NCBI RefSeq assembly: GCF_024347135.1 | Contig: NZ_AP024907.1 | Location: 3,587,001-3,651,000, forward strand | Origin: Vibrio spartinae | Lineage (GTDB): Bacteria; Pseudomonadota; Gammaproteobacteria; Enterobacterales; Vibrionaceae | Reading direction: 5' to 3' | DNA length: 64,000 nt | Part shown: positions 32,428-43,654 of the stretch, piece after piece | How the letters are laid out: each line of letters starts with the position of its first letter | Numbering within the stretch: position 1 is the stretch's first letter | The notes under the pieces: generated by a model | The model's input: the letters and a program-made list of their open reading frames with translations, nothing else | Databases searched by the model: none | What the model was told of the DNA's origin: nothing | Program-made: the position numbers and the translations under genes

Positions 32428-33890
32428 AAGATTCCTAACTCATCCCAGATCGCATCGATTTTGCGAACAACTTCCGGATCTTTACGGATCTCCTTACCCC
32501 ACTCTCTGGCTGTCTCGCCTGCCCATTTATTGGTTGCATCCAATCCCATTTTAGAGCCAAGCCCTGAAACCGGTGATGCAAAATCCAGAGAATCAATTGG
32601 CGTGTTTTCGACCATCGTCGTATCCCGGGCAGGATCCATCCGCGTCGTTATCGCCCAGATGACATCTTTCCAATCTCGAGCATTGATATCATCATCACAG
32701 ACAATCACAAACTTGGTATACATAAATTGACGTAAGAAAGACCAAACTCCCATCATGACTCGCTTGGCATGACCGGGATACTGCTTCTTGATCGTTACGA
32801 CAGCCATCCGATAGGAACATCCTTCGGGGGGAAGATAAAAGTCGACAATTTCCGGAAACTGCTTTTGTAAAATAGGGACAAAAACTTCGTTCAATGCTTC
32901 CCCGAGAACGGCTGGTTCATCCGGTGGTCTTCCCGTATAAGTACTATGATAAATCGGCTGCTTTCTCATTGTCACATGAGTTACAGTAAAGACATGATGA
33001 CGCTCAACCTCATTAAAATAGCCAGTATGATCGCCATAAGGTCCTTCGTCTGCATACTCATTCGGATCAATATATCCTTCGAGCACAATCTCTGCGCTAG
33101 CCGGCACTTCCAGATCATTACTGATTGATTGGACAACTTCGGTCTTACTGCCTCTCAACAATCCGGCAAATGCATATTCGGAAAGTGCATCTGGCACTGG
33201 CGTCACAGCCCCCAGAATTGTGGCCGGATCAGCGCCGAAAGCGACAGAGACCGGAAATGGTTCCCCGGGACGCTCAACTTGCCAATCCCGGAAATCTAAT
33301 GCACCGCCACGATGCTGAAACCAACGCATGATCACTTTATTTTTACTGAGTTTCTGTTGTCGGTAGATCCCTAAATTTTGTCGTTTTTTCGTCGGTCCCT
33401 TCGTGATCGTCAGCCCCCAGGTTAACAGCGGAGCCACATCACCCGGCCAACAACGCATCACCGGAATTCTATCCAAATCAACATCATCACCTTGCCAGAT
33501 GATTTCCTGACAAGACGCTTTTTTCAAACGTTTCACCGGCATATTTAAGACCTGCTTAAAAACCGGGAGTTTATCGAGTGCATCCTTAAAGCCTTTGGGC
33601 GGCTCAGGTTCTTTAAGGTAGGCAAGCAACTGGCCGATTTCACGAAGCTCACTGACATCAACACGCCCCATCCCCATCGCGACGCGTTGCGGCGTACCAA
33701 ACAGATTTGCCAGTACCGGGATGTCATACCCAACTGGATTTTCAAATAAAAGTGCAGGCCCGCCCGCTCTTAAGGTCCGATCACAGATCTCAGTCATTTC
33801 ATATTGAGGGTCAATCGGATGATGAATACGTTTCAATTGACCATGCTTTTCCAAATAGTCGATAAAATCGCGTAAATCCTTAAAAATCAT
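32424..33890 (-). CDS. ubiD: 4-hydroxy-3-polyprenylbenzoate decarboxylase
   Basis: UbiD decarboxylates the polyprenylated ring in ubiquinone synthesis using prenylated FMN, which is made by UbiX. The 488-aa protein starts at ATG 33890 ([22 protein letters not shown]), matching the family. It shows the ERP-type cofactor region and the conserved [13 protein letters not shown] and [22 protein letters not shown] blocks. It leads the ferredoxin-fre run. Confidence 0.95.
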   Translation of the reverse strand: MIFKDLRDFIDYLEKHGQLKRIHHPIDPQYEMTEICDRTLRAGGPALLFENPVGYDIPVLANLFGTPQRVAMGMGRVDVSELREIGQLLAYLKEPEPPKGFKDALDKLPVFKQVLNMPVKRLKKASCQEIIWQGDDVDLDRIPVMRCWPGDVAPLLTWGLTITKGPTKKRQNLGIYRQQKLSKNKVIMRWFQHRGGALDFRDWQVERPGEPFPVSVAFGADPATILGAVTPVPDALSEYAFAGLLRGSKTEVVQSISNDLEVPASAEIVLEGYIDPNEYADEGPYGDHTGYFNEVERHHVFTVTHVTMRKQPIYHSTYTGRPPDEPAVLGEALNEVFVPILQKQFPEIVDFYLPPEGCSYRMAVVTIKKQYPGHAKRVMMGVWSFLRQFMYTKFVIVCDDDINARDWKDVIWAITTRMDPARDTTMVENTPIDSLDFASPVSGLGSKMGLDATNKWAGETAREWGKEIRKDPEVVRKIDAIWDELGIL

Positions 33891-34030
33891 AAGACTTCTG
33901 CCTGAATGTGATATCGAAGCAGTATAACAAAAACGAAACAACTCTGAATTTTCTTTTTCCTATAGTGTTAACGTTCTTGAGTTCTTCAATGGTGCTGCCA
34001 TAAAGCAGTCGGCGATAAAACATGGTGTGG

Positions 34031-35017
34031 CTATCTCAATGCCTGACTCAGTACACGAAGCTTCATTTGACGGTTTGCTTTTAGCAATTCATCCAGCCAA
34101 TTACCATATCCGGCATTCACCAATACTTGTGCAGCATAGGGCGCTTTTTCTTGACTCAGCGCCTGAACCAAATAAGTTTTGACCGGTTCAGGCATCGGAT
34201 TAAGCAGAACTAAAGCCTCAATCGCCTGTGCTCTCAAACTCGGGTTCTTGCTAGCCGCCATCACTTGCTGCACCGAAAAATCATCCGTCAAACCAGACAG
34301 CCGGGTCAATTCAGCTACAGAGTGAACATCTGATTTCATCAACCACAATAACCGATAAACATCTTGATTCTGACTTGTCCGAGCCAGTGCAACCATGACT
34401 CGCGTCGAAGGCAACCAGCTACGAATACTTGCATCAATCACTTGCTTTGCCAAATAATCCAGCCCCGACTCCGATAAGCTCCCCAACTCCTGAATCAACA
34501 AAGATTCCCGGGCATGAAGCTGACGTTTATTTTTGGATAACCATGGTTGTAACGGCAGATCATGCTGTTCAACTTTTAGCACAAAATCGAGGACACTTTT
34601 CTCCTGTTGCCAGGTTTTGACTAAGCGATTGGCAACCGAAGGATAATCAAATGCCGGTGTAGAAAATTCGAATCCTTCACTTTGATTGGTGAGATAGTAA
34701 ACCGGTGAAATCAAACGCTGTTGTTCGATAAAGCGCTCCACTTGTGCAGAAAAGATAGTTTTTTCTTGTTCGAGAGCCCGGAGTAATAAAAAACGAACAG
34801 CCTCTTGCTGAGGCAAGGCCAACCGTTGTAAAGCAAAATTTAAAGAATCAATTTGATCATCAGCAATCAGCTGTTTGAACGCTTCAACTTGGTGCTGAAC
34901 TGTGGGGGCTTGTAACAGCTGATTACGGCTTTGTGCATCCAATGATTGCGCAGCAACCGAAAAGCAAATGAAACAACAACAGAGCAGGAGTTGCGATACC
35001 CACGTTCCTTGTGGCAT
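34031..35017 (-). CDS. Secreted all-helical protein of unknown function
   Basis: I do not recognise this 328-aa protein. It begins with a signal peptide (hydrophobic, Cys-rich core, probable cut after residue 23 in SVAAQS). The rest is helical, and about residues 190-328 show HEAT-like features such as LRAQAIEALVLLNP and KAPYAAQVLVNAGYGNW. No enzymatic motif is visible. GGAGG 7 nt before the ATG supports the start. It lies alone between ubiD and rho on the minus strand and probably acts in the periplasm. Confidence 0.75.
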   Translation of the reverse strand: MPQGTWVSQLLLCCCFICFSVAAQSLDAQSRNQLLQAPTVQHQVEAFKQLIADDQIDSLNFALQRLALPQQEAVRFLLLRALEQEKTIFSAQVERFIEQQRLISPVYYLTNQSEGFEFSTPAFDYPSVANRLVKTWQQEKSVLDFVLKVEQHDLPLQPWLSKNKRQLHARESLLIQELGSLSESGLDYLAKQVIDASIRSWLPSTRVMVALARTSQNQDVYRLLWLMKSDVHSVAELTRLSGLTDDFSVQQVMAASKNPSLRAQAIEALVLLNPMPEPVKTYLVQALSQEKAPYAAQVLVNAGYGNWLDELLKANRQMKLRVLSQALR

Positions 35018-35077
35018 GTGTTAACCTCCATGTAACATCTAATTTTCATTTTCGGTGCATCTTTTATGAAATGCAAG

Positions 35078-35106
35078 AAAAAGCGCCACCGTTTCCGGTG
35101 GCGCTT
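35078..35106 (-). terminator. rho terminator
   Basis: On the minus strand AAGCGCCACCG-GAAA-CGGTGGCGCTT is followed by TTTCTT. A Rho gene ending in a strong intrinsic, Rho-independent terminator is usual. Confidence 0.9.
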
Positions 35107-35129
35107 TCATGATTAGAACAGTCTAGATT

Positions 35130-36389
35130 TTACTGGCGTCTCATCGCATCAAAGAACTCATCATTCGTCTTTGTCATCGCCAGTTTATCAATGAGGAATT
35201 CCATCGCATCGGTTTCCCCCATCGGGTGAACGATTCTGCGCAAAATCCACATTTTCTGTAACTCGTCAGTTTTGGTCAGCAACTCTTCACGACGTGTTCC
35301 GGAACGGTTGAAGTCGATCGCAGGGAAGACACGTTTTTCTGCTATCTTACGGTTCAGGTGTAATTCCATATTCCCTGTCCCTTTAAACTCTTCGTAGATA
35401 ACTTCGTCCATTTTCGAACCGGTATCAACCAAGGCTGTCGCGATAATCGTCAAACTACCGCCTTCTTCAACATTCCGAGCCGCACCGAAGAAACGCTTAG
35501 GACGATGGAGCGCATTCGCGTCCACACCACCAGTCAGGACTTTGCCCGAAGAAGGAACAACCGTGTTATATGCACGCGCCAAACGTGTAATTGAATCCAA
35601 TAAAATCACAACGTCTTTCTTGTGTTCAACCAAACGTTTCGCCTTCTCAATGACCATTTCTGCCACTTGAACGTGACGAGATGCCGGTTCATCAAAGGTA
35701 GAAGCAATAACTTCACCTTTAACCAAACGTTGCATTTCTGTCACTTCTTCCGGACGTTCGTCAATCAGCAACACCATCAAAATACACTCGGGATGGTTGT
35801 AAGCAATACTCTGAGCAATGTTTTGCAGCAGCATCGTTTTACCAGCCTTCGGTGGTGCAACAATCAAGCCACGCTGACCTTTTCCGATTGGTGATGCTAA
35901 ATCCAAGACACGAGCGGTAATATCTTCAGTCGAACCGTTGCCGCGTTCCATCACCATTCGTTCATTGGCATGTAGCGGTGTCAGGTTTTCAAACAGAATC
36001 TTATTTCGGGCGTTATCTGGTTTATCAGCATTGACGGTATTGACTTTGAGTAACGCAAAGTAGCGTTCACCTTCTTTCGGTGGCCGAATCTTCCCAGCAA
36101 TTGAATCACCTGTACGCAGGTTGAAACGACGAATCTGACTCGGTGACACATAAATATCGTCCGGCCCAGCCAGATAAGAGCTGTCTGCACTACGCAAAAA
36201 ACCAAAGCCGTCCTGGAGAATTTCTAATACGCCATCACCAAAGATGTCTTCACCACTTTTTGCGTGAGCTTTTAAAATAGAGAAGATAATGTCTTGTTTT
36301 CTTAAACGCGCGAGGTTTTCAAGCCCCAAGCTTTCACCCAGCTGCACGAGCTCAGACACAGGGTTGTTCTTTAATTCTGTTAAATTCAT
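35130..36389 (-). CDS. rho: Transcription termination factor Rho
   Basis: Rho is a hexameric RNA-dependent ATPase that ends transcription at untranslated RNA. The 419-aa protein has the N-terminal RNA-binding domain with [23 protein letters not shown] as the cold-shock-like core, Walker [12 protein letters not shown], Walker [17 protein letters not shown], and the R-loop and Q-loop regions. The start is ATG 36389 (MNLTELKN), matching E. coli. Upstream about 200 nt separate it from trxA's neighbours; a leader for autoregulation is expected there but not proven. Confidence 0.98.
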   Translation of the reverse strand: MNLTELKNNPVSELVQLGESLGLENLARLRKQDIIFSILKAHAKSGEDIFGDGVLEILQDGFGFLRSADSSYLAGPDDIYVSPSQIRRFNLRTGDSIAGKIRPPKEGERYFALLKVNTVNADKPDNARNKILFENLTPLHANERMVMERGNGSTEDITARVLDLASPIGKGQRGLIVAPPKAGKTMLLQNIAQSIAYNHPECILMVLLIDERPEEVTEMQRLVKGEVIASTFDEPASRHVQVAEMVIEKAKRLVEHKKDVVILLDSITRLARAYNTVVPSSGKVLTGGVDANALHRPKRFFGAARNVEEGGSLTIIATALVDTGSKMDEVIYEEFKGTGNMELHLNRKIAEKRVFPAIDFNRSGTRREELLTKTDELQKMWILRRIVHPMGETDAMEFLIDKLAMTKTNDEFFDAMRRQ

Positions 36390-36549
36390 TGTGGTGGATA
36401 CTTGTTTAGTCAAAATTAGGATCTGTTTAGTAGTGTTAAGATGGATTTGGCCTCAGGATTGACCAAGAAGTGAACATATGATTCATTAGTGTGCGATAAC
36501 CTAGCACTATTTATCAGGCTAGTCTAGATTTTGTTTTATTTCCATGTGC

Positions 36550-36579
36550 AAAACCGTACATATCTCTATGTACGGTTTT
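36550..36579 (-). terminator. trxA terminator
   Basis: AAAACCGTACATA-TCTC-TATGTACGGTTTT is a perfect 13-bp stem starting 7 nt after the trxA stop (minus strand) and ending in TTTT. Confidence 0.85.
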
Positions 36580-36585
36580 CAGCCA

Positions 36586-36912
36586 TTATAAATTGGCGTC
36601 TAAAAACTCTTTGAGCTGAGTCTTTGACAACGCACCAACTTTTGTTGCTGCAACACTACCATTTTTAAACAGAAGCAATGTTGGGATACCACGAATACCA
36701 TACTTTGCTGGCGTACCTGCATTTTGATCGATATTTAATTTACCAATCTTGATCTTACCTTCGTACTCATTCGCTATTTCATCCAAAATCGGTGCAATCA
36801 TTTTGCATGGACCACACCATTCTGCCCAGAAATCAATAAGTACAGGAACTTTAGCATCGGTCACACTACTTTCAAATGTGTCATCGGTGAGCTGCAAAAT
36901 CTTATCACTCAT
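36586..36912 (-). CDS. trxA: Thioredoxin 1
   Basis: TrxA reduces protein disulfides, including those of ribonucleotide reductase, using electrons from TrxB. The 108-aa protein has the active site WCGPC (Cys33 and Cys36), the cis-Pro in [11 protein letters not shown], and normal length. It is divergent from rhlB and upstream of rho on the same strand, the standard rhlB/trxA/rho order of gammaproteobacteria. Confidence 0.98.
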   Translation of the reverse strand: MSDKILQLTDDTFESSVTDAKVPVLIDFWAEWCGPCKMIAPILDEIANEYEGKIKIGKLNIDQNAGTPAKYGIRGIPTLLLFKNGSVAATKVGALSKTQLKEFLDANL

Positions 36913-37023
36913 CTTAACTCCAATGTATTTTCTTGGACCAGTTGCATAACAACCAGTAATTTTGATGCTCTATTGGAATGTATTTACTTCCGTATTGCAA
37001 GCTTAAGCTGATATTCTATAGTG

Positions 37024-38346
37024 ATGAAAAAGACGCATATCACAGAGCAAAAATTCGCCGACTTGGGTTTAGCCCCTCAAGTCACCGCAGGTTTGGAACA
37101 AAAAGGGTTCGCTTATTGCACCCCAATCCAAGCCTTGGCGCTGCCGGTAGTGCTCTCCGGCCATGACATTGCAGGCCAGGCCCAAACAGGGACTGGTAAA
37201 ACGCTTGCGTTTCTTGCTGCAACCTTTAATCATCTGCTAACAACACCTGCTCAAGAAGAGCGGGAGCCAACACAGCCACGAGCAATTATTATGGCACCAA
37301 CTCGTGAGTTAGCGATACAAATTTTTAACGATGCAGAACCACTCGTTCAAAGTACCGGCTTAAAAGTCGCACTGGCTTATGGTGGTGAAAGTTACGATAA
37401 ACAGCAGTCCAAGTTACAACAAGGTGTTGATATTCTTATCGGAACCACCGGTCGGATTATCGATTTCTACAAACAAAAAGTGTTCAATCTGAACCATATT
37501 CAGGTGGTCGTTCTCGATGAAGCAGACCGAATGTTTGATCTCGGTTTTATCAAGGATATTCGTTTTCTGTTCCGCCGAATGCCGCCACCGAAGAACCGAC
37601 TGAACATGTTATTCTCCGCCACCCTCTCTTATCGGGTTCAGGAATTAGCATTTGAGCACATGAACAGTCCGGAGCATGTTGTCGTCGAACCGTCGCAAAA
37701 AACCGGACATCGAATTAAAGAAGAACTGTTTTACCCCTCGAATGAGCACAAAATGGCTTTGTTACAAACCCTCATTGAAGAAGAGTGGCCGGACAGAGCA
37801 ATCATTTTTGCCAATACCAAACATAAGTGTGAACGAGTCTGGGGACATCTGGCTGCCGATGGGCATCGCGTCGGACTACTGACCGGTGATGTGCCGCAGA
37901 AAAAACGGGAACGCATTCTAGAGCAATTTACGCAGGGCCAGTTGGATATTTTAGTCGCGACCGACGTTGCTGCGCGAGGACTACATATCCCTCAGGTAAC
38001 TCACGTCTTTAACTACGATTTACCAGACGACAGTGAAGATTATGTACACCGGATTGGCCGGACGGGCAGAGCCGGAGAAAGTGGTCATTCGATTAGCTTC
38101 GCCTGCGAAGAATACGCGATCAATGTGCCGGGAATAGAAACATATATCGAACATTCAATTCCGGTTTCTGATTATGATTCATCGGCACTATTAACTGATT
38201 TACCCAGTCCGTTAAAACTTGCTTCATCAAAAACATCAAGAAGAACCAATACTGGTGGTTCACGGTCTGGACGTCAGAATGGACGAGGTAATAATCCATC
38301 CAGAAAACGGCCGCGACAAAACAACCACCAGAATAAAAATAGCTGA
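37024..38346 (+). CDS. rhlB: DEAD-box RNA helicase RhlB
   Basis: RhlB unwinds RNA for RNase E and PNPase in the degradosome. The 440-aa protein has the Q motif ([13 protein letters not shown]), [35 protein letters not shown], and [10 protein letters not shown]. The C-terminal tail (from about 400) is Arg, Asn and Gly-rich and should bind RNA. The start is the ATG at 37024 or the GTG one codon earlier. gppA follows after 8 nt, suggesting co-transcription. Confidence 0.96.
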   Translation: MKKTHITEQKFADLGLAPQVTAGLEQKGFAYCTPIQALALPVVLSGHDIAGQAQTGTGKTLAFLAATFNHLLTTPAQEEREPTQPRAIIMAPTRELAIQIFNDAEPLVQSTGLKVALAYGGESYDKQQSKLQQGVDILIGTTGRIIDFYKQKVFNLNHIQVVVLDEADRMFDLGFIKDIRFLFRRMPPPKNRLNMLFSATLSYRVQELAFEHMNSPEHVVVEPSQKTGHRIKEELFYPSNEHKMALLQTLIEEEWPDRAIIFANTKHKCERVWGHLAADGHRVGLLTGDVPQKKRERILEQFTQGQLDILVATDVAARGLHIPQVTHVFNYDLPDDSEDYVHRIGRTGRAGESGHSISFACEEYAINVPGIETYIEHSIPVSDYDSSALLTDLPSPLKLASSKTSRRTNTGGSRSGRQNGRGNNPSRKRPRQNNHQNKNS

Positions 38347-38354
38347 GTGAATCT

Positions 38355-39851
38355 ATGAGCCAAGCCGTATCTTCACCTCTCTATGCTGCAATCGATCTGG
38401 GTTCAAACAGCTTTCATATGCTGATTGTTCGTCATGTTGAAGGCAGTATACAGACGATGGCCAAAATTAAACGGAAAGTGAGACTTGCCGCCGGACTGGA
38501 TGAGAATAATGCACTCAGCCAGGAGGCGATGCAGCGGGGTTGGGACTGTTTGAGTCTGTTCGCAGAACGATTACAGGATATCCCCAAAGAAAATATCCGC
38601 ATTGTCGGAACGGCAACTCTTCGGACGGCCGTCAATGTCGATGTATTTTTGCGTCAGGCCAATCAGATCCTCGGACATCCGATTGAAACCATTTCAGGTG
38701 AAGAAGAAGCCGCTACCATTTATAAAGGAGTCGCTCATACTTCCGGTGGCAGCGGACGTCGGTTCGTGGTTGATATCGGTGGCGCAAGTACCGAACTGAT
38801 TATTGGTGAAGGTTTTGAAGCCAAAGCCTTAACCAGTTTAAAAATGGGCTGTGTCACTTGGCTCGAAAAACACTTCAGAGATCGTCAGCTCTCTCAAGAA
38901 AACTTCGAACATGCGATCGAAGACGCGAAAAAAATGCTAACGCCGATCCTGCAACAATATCGCACGATCGGCTGGGATATCTGCGTCGGGGCCAGCGGGA
39001 CAGTACAAGCGTTACAGGAAATCATGCTGGCTCAGGGGATGGATGAAGTCATTACACTGAGCAAACTGAAGCGCCTCCAAAATCAGGCAATGCGAGCGGA
39101 TCATCTCGAAGAACTGGAAATCGAAGGACTGACGTTGGAAAGAGCACTGGTTTTCCCAAGCGGTCTATCGATCCTGATTGCTATATTTGAGGAATGCCAA
39201 ATCGAAGCCATGACATTGGCAGGCGGAGCCCTTCGGGAAGGACTGCTTTATGAAATGATTGATGGATTACGTCAGGATAATATCCGAGAGCGAACCATCC
39301 ACAGTATTCAGAGTCGCTATCAAATCGATACGGTATACGCGGCTCAGGTCTCAGACCTTGCCAGTAAATTGTTTAACCAGTGTGGTGGCGTCGCATGGAT
39401 CGTCGAACCTCAGGCAGAAATGCTACTCAGAGCCGCCGCACAGTTACACGAAATCGGTTTAGCGGTGGATTATAAAAAAGGCGGGGAACACAGTGCTTAT
39501 TTGATCCAGCATTCGGAACTGCCCGGCTTTACCCGCGCACAACGTTATTGTCTCGGTGAATTGATCCGTCGCTATCGCGATAATATCACGTCAATGCCAG
39601 AGCAATACGCCCTTTCAGGAGCCAGTAGTAAACGCTTACTCAGACTTTTACGTCTTGCAGTGTTACTTAGCCACCGACGCAATTCAGCACTCGAACCTCG
39701 TGTCAAGCTGGCGTGCTCGGAAGACACGCTCCAATTATCGCTGAATGCCCAGTGGCTCGATGCGAACCCACTGACCAAAGCTGAACTGGAAATCGAAGCA
39801 AACCGACAAACCGATATGGGATGGCCACTGGAAGTCATTGCCCAACCCTAG
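38355..39851 (+). CDS. gppA: Guanosine pentaphosphate phosphatase / exopolyphosphatase
   Basis: GppA converts pppGpp to ppGpp and degrades polyphosphate. The 498-aa protein belongs to the ASKHA fold. The phosphate loops [13 protein letters not shown] (about 13-25) and [15 protein letters not shown] (about 138-152) are intact, with SGEEEA between them. The C-terminal HD-like helical domain is present. The rhlB-gppA order is common in gammaproteobacteria. Confidence 0.95.
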   Translation: MSQAVSSPLYAAIDLGSNSFHMLIVRHVEGSIQTMAKIKRKVRLAAGLDENNALSQEAMQRGWDCLSLFAERLQDIPKENIRIVGTATLRTAVNVDVFLRQANQILGHPIETISGEEEAATIYKGVAHTSGGSGRRFVVDIGGASTELIIGEGFEAKALTSLKMGCVTWLEKHFRDRQLSQENFEHAIEDAKKMLTPILQQYRTIGWDICVGASGTVQALQEIMLAQGMDEVITLSKLKRLQNQAMRADHLEELEIEGLTLERALVFPSGLSILIAIFEECQIEAMTLAGGALREGLLYEMIDGLRQDNIRERTIHSIQSRYQIDTVYAAQVSDLASKLFNQCGGVAWIVEPQAEMLLRAAAQLHEIGLAVDYKKGGEHSAYLIQHSELPGFTRAQRYCLGELIRRYRDNITSMPEQYALSGASSKRLLRLLRLAVLLSHRRNSALEPRVKLACSEDTLQLSLNAQWLDANPLTKAELEIEANRQTDMGWPLEVIAQP

Positions 39852-39931
39852 CATGGGTTGGTTTTATCCGCGTCTTGGATGTACAGAAAGCCACGAATAA
39901 AACCGCCTGATTCGAGCAAACACATTGACTG

Positions 39932-39957
39932 ACCCGACCCAATCGGTCGGGTTATTT
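39932..39957 (+). terminator. Probable terminator after gppA
   Basis: ACCCGACC (39932-39939) pairs with GGTCGGGT (39945-39952), followed by TATTT. The T-run is weak. It lies between convergent genes. Confidence 0.55.
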
Positions 39958-40038
39958 CTGTCCCATCCGGCACGCGATCTGATACTCAACAGACCCCGTA
40001 CACCCGAACGCTCAATCTTCGTTTACTGTCTCATGACC

Positions 40039-43000
40039 TTAACCGTGAGCACGCGTTTGCTGTCGCACACGATTGAGTACCGCCCGTAATTTCAAAGGCT
40101 TGACCGGTTTCGGTAAAAAACCAAATCCGTTTGACTGAATCGCATCCATCATTTCTTGCGTCCGATCAGCACTGATAATAATCCCTTCAAACTGATTCCC
40201 CAGACGCAAACGGCACTGTTGTAGGACTTCCAGCCCAGTCCGTCCCTGCTCCAATCGGTAATCGGACAAAATAACATCCGGTATCCACGCATCATCCAGT
40301 GTTCTCAAGCTCTCGACTAAATTGGTTGAGGTGCGAATATCACACCCCCAACGAGATAACAGATCAGACATACCAGTCAGAATATCGACTTCATTATCCA
40401 CACATAACACTTTAATCTGCGACAAATCAGTCACGTCATTTACGGCAGGGGCAACTTTATCTGCAACTTCCCCGGGATGAGAACGTTGCAGTGACAGCGA
40501 AAACACACTGCCATGCCCGGGCCAGGAGCGCATTGAGATTTCATTCCCCAACACATAAGCAATCCCTTTTGATATAGCCAATCCAAGCCCGAGTCCCTGT
40601 TCAGAACGAACCTGCCCGCCACGATTAAACTCTTCAAAAATTTCATGCTGCTTATCTGGCTCAATCCCGATCCCGTTGTCCCATACTTCAATCCGGACTT
40701 GCGCACCAACATGACGGATACCGAGCACAACTTTCCCATGGGGGGCATAGCGGAACGCATTGGTCAGGAAATTCTGAATAATCCGTCGGAGTAGCTTCGG
40801 ATCTGACTTCACCACCACCGACGAAGGCACCAGCGTAAAATCGATCCCCTGTTGTTTGGCAATCGCATGAAATTCAGCATTCAAATTCACCAGCACATCA
40901 TGAATGGCGAAACTGTGAATATTGATATCCAGCTTCCCGGATTCGAGTCGGGAAATATCCAGCAAATCCCCGATTAATTCCTCGGCCGCCCCCAAGGCGC
41001 TTTCAATATGTGCAGAAAGGCGTTGTACTTCAACTTCCCGGGCAATTTCCGACAACGATGATGCAAATAGCCGGGCGGCATTGAGCGGCTGCATCAAATC
41101 GTGGCTTACCGCAGCCAGAAAACGAGATTTTGAACGGGATTCGCGTTCCGCCCGTTGTGTCTCCTGCACCAACTGACGATTGAGTTTTTCCAGCTCCTGA
41201 GTCCGTAGATGCACTCGCTCTTCCAGCGATTCATTGGCCTGTTTGAGGGCATCTTCAGCCTCCCGGAACGCTGTAATATCGGTAAAGCTCATGACAAACC
41301 CGCCACCGGGCATCGGATTGCCTTGAACTTCAACCACTCTCCCGTCCGGTCGGACTCGCGAGGAGGTGTGCCGGGTCCCGCTCTCTAAATGATCGACCCG
41401 TTTGCGAACATGGGTTTCAACATCGCCCGGTCCACACAACCCCTGTCGCGCATTATGGCGAATGATATCGGCAATTGGTCGGCCAACCTGAATCAACCCC
41501 GGAGGGTAAGAAAACAGCTCCAGATAACGCTGATTCCAAGCCACCAACCGCAACTGTTTATCAACCACCGTCAATCCTTGCCCGATGTGTTCGATGGCGC
41601 CTTGAAGCAGACTGCGGCTGAAGTCGTACAGTTCTGACGCTTCATCCACAATTGCGGCAACTTCTTCAAGGTGCATATTTTTACCCTGCAACGCAGAAGC
41701 AAGCACTAACTTCGCTGAAGATGCACCGAAAACACCGGCCAACACTCGCTCGGCATGACGGATCAGTGCCGCAGGAGCCTGCTGATTGGGTAAATAACGC
41801 TTCTGCTGCTGCGCCCAGAATTGCTCGAACGCCGTCTTCATCCGACCTCGCCCGACAAAACGGGCGACCAGCATTTCCAGCTCCGCGACAGATACCCGGC
41901 TCTGATATAGCGTCATATTTTCATTATCAGGGAATGGCGTACCGACGAATGTTGCTGACTGTAAGCGCTCACTCAGGGTCGGACGAGTAATGATGGAAAC
42001 ACTCCAATAACAGAGGGTATTGAGCACAACACTGAGGATCATCCCCCAATCAGACCTCGATATACCTAAACCGGCAATCGCCTCCGGGGGGCTAATCAGC
42101 CAAATGAGTGGGTTAGACTGAGCATCTCCGGCCAATAGATGCGTCTGAACCATTAAGGTCATCAGCCAGAGTGAAAAACCAACCGCCAAACCGACATAAA
42201 CACCTTTTTTATTCCCGTCACGCCAGTAAATCCCACCAATCAATGCCGGTGCAAACTGAGCTATTGCCGCGAAAGAGAGAAAACCAATGGCAGAAAGCGA
42301 CGGAACCGCATCCAGTACGCGATAGAATCCCCAAGCACAAGCCAGTAACACTAAGATCAATCCGCGACGGATTCTGAGTAACAAGCGGGAAAAATGACGA
42401 TGCCCCTGATGAGAAAACCGTATCCGCCGGAGTAAGAAAGGCACCACCAGATCATTAGACACCATAATGGTGAGCGCAATCGTCGAAACAATGACCATCC
42501 CGGTCGCAGCCGAGGTCCCGCCGAGAAACGCAATCATCGCGATCACATCCGAGTCAACAGCCTTGGGGATACTAATCACGAAAGTTTCTGCCAAACTGGC
42601 ATCCATCATCCCCGAACCGACCCATGATATCGGCAGCACAAACAGCCCCATCAGAATCAGATAGACAGGAAATATCCGACGGGCAACATGGAGATCCTGT
42701 GGTTTTTCATTCTCGACAACCATGGTATGAAACTGGCGAGGCAAGCAAATAATGGCCAGAATGGTCAACACAAGGTGAATGATCAGGGTCGGCCAATGCG
42801 GTGCAACCATCGATTCGAGCACAATATGCCCCAAGTCGAATGATGTCTGGTGCCAACCGATATAGACGATAAACAGACCGACCCATAAAAATGCCACCAG
42901 CTTCACCAACGACTCAAACGCAATCGCCATCATCATACCGCGGTGATGCTCAGTATTATCGATATGCCGGGTGCCAAACAAAATAGTAAACACCGCGAGC

Positions 43001-43494
43001 GCCAACACGACCACCCAAGAAATGTGACTTTCGGTCAACTGCTCAGGGAAAGGGAAATCTGACGTCACGACATGGATTCCCATCGTCACACCACGAAGTT
43101 GTAGGGCGATATAAGGCAGAATACCGATGACCGCAATCAGCGTGGCAGCCACAGCAAGTCCTTGAGATTTGCCATAACGCGCAGCGATAAAATCAGCAAT
43201 AGACGTAATATGTTCGCGCTTCGCAATCAGCATCAGACGGGCTAATATCCGCCAGCCAAAGACAAAGACGAGTATCGGTGCGAGATAAATCGGTAAGAAT
43301 GACCAAGCATGATTAGTGGCTTGTCCGACCGTGCCGTAGAACGTCCACGAAGTACAATAGACACCGATAGATAAGCTATAAATCCAAGGCCGAAAGCGTG
43401 CCAGCCAGTTCAGATTTTTGTCACCATACCAAGCGATAAAGAACAGCAGCCCTAAATAAAGAAACAGAACCGGAATGACAATCCATGACGGCAT
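40039..43494 (-). CDS. crbS: Symporter-linked hybrid histidine kinase (CrbS/CbrA type)
   Basis: The 1151-aa inner-membrane protein joins an N-terminal SLC5-like sodium:solute symporter domain of about 13 helices (1-500), a PAS domain (about 620-740), a coiled coil, a kinase core (HisKA with phospho-acceptor His798 in AVSHDLMQPLNA; ATPase domain about 895-1005 with DNGIGIEP and GLGLGLAIS), and a C-terminal receiver (1028-1151, phospho-acceptor Asp1078). GGAG 7 nt before ATG 43494 sets the start. In V. cholerae the like protein CrbS, with the regulator CrbR, controls acs, as I recall; acs is 8.6 kb away here. The symbol is inferred from architecture and context. Confidence 0.85.
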   Translation of the reverse strand: MPSWIVIPVLFLYLGLLFFIAWYGDKNLNWLARFRPWIYSLSIGVYCTSWTFYGTVGQATNHAWSFLPIYLAPILVFVFGWRILARLMLIAKREHITSIADFIAARYGKSQGLAVAATLIAVIGILPYIALQLRGVTMGIHVVTSDFPFPEQLTESHISWVVVLALAVFTILFGTRHIDNTEHHRGMMMAIAFESLVKLVAFLWVGLFIVYIGWHQTSFDLGHIVLESMVAPHWPTLIIHLVLTILAIICLPRQFHTMVVENEKPQDLHVARRIFPVYLILMGLFVLPISWVGSGMMDASLAETFVISIPKAVDSDVIAMIAFLGGTSAATGMVIVSTIALTIMVSNDLVVPFLLRRIRFSHQGHRHFSRLLLRIRRGLILVLLACAWGFYRVLDAVPSLSAIGFLSFAAIAQFAPALIGGIYWRDGNKKGVYVGLAVGFSLWLMTLMVQTHLLAGDAQSNPLIWLISPPEAIAGLGISRSDWGMILSVVLNTLCYWSVSIITRPTLSERLQSATFVGTPFPDNENMTLYQSRVSVAELEMLVARFVGRGRMKTAFEQFWAQQQKRYLPNQQAPAALIRHAERVLAGVFGASSAKLVLASALQGKNMHLEEVAAIVDEASELYDFSRSLLQGAIEHIGQGLTVVDKQLRLVAWNQRYLELFSYPPGLIQVGRPIADIIRHNARQGLCGPGDVETHVRKRVDHLESGTRHTSSRVRPDGRVVEVQGNPMPGGGFVMSFTDITAFREAEDALKQANESLEERVHLRTQELEKLNRQLVQETQRAERESRSKSRFLAAVSHDLMQPLNAARLFASSLSEIAREVEVQRLSAHIESALGAAEELIGDLLDISRLESGKLDINIHSFAIHDVLVNLNAEFHAIAKQQGIDFTLVPSSVVVKSDPKLLRRIIQNFLTNAFRYAPHGKVVLGIRHVGAQVRIEVWDNGIGIEPDKQHEIFEEFNRGGQVRSEQGLGLGLAISKGIAYVLGNEISMRSWPGHGSVFSLSLQRSHPGEVADKVAPAVNDVTDLSQIKVLCVDNEVDILTGMSDLLSRWGCDIRTSTNLVESLRTLDDAWIPDVILSDYRLEQGRTGLEVLQQCRLRLGNQFEGIIISADRTQEMMDAIQSNGFGFLPKPVKPLKLRAVLNRVRQQTRAHG

Positions 43495-43654
43495 GAAGTG
43501 CTCCTTATCGCCCAAGTCAGAAAATAAGACAGAAAGTAAGAATAGCTGGCTTCATTTTCTGAGTCACTGAAATCAAAACAATTTTATACCGAAAATGATT
43601 CACGTTGCAGCACAGTGACAAACCAATGAGATCCCATACGCATAGATTTATTGT

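Noticed and set aside
36436..36477. 13-codon minus-strand frame in the rho leader, considered as a rhoL-like leader peptide
   Set aside because: It has no ribosome binding site and no resemblance to the E. coli rho leader peptide.
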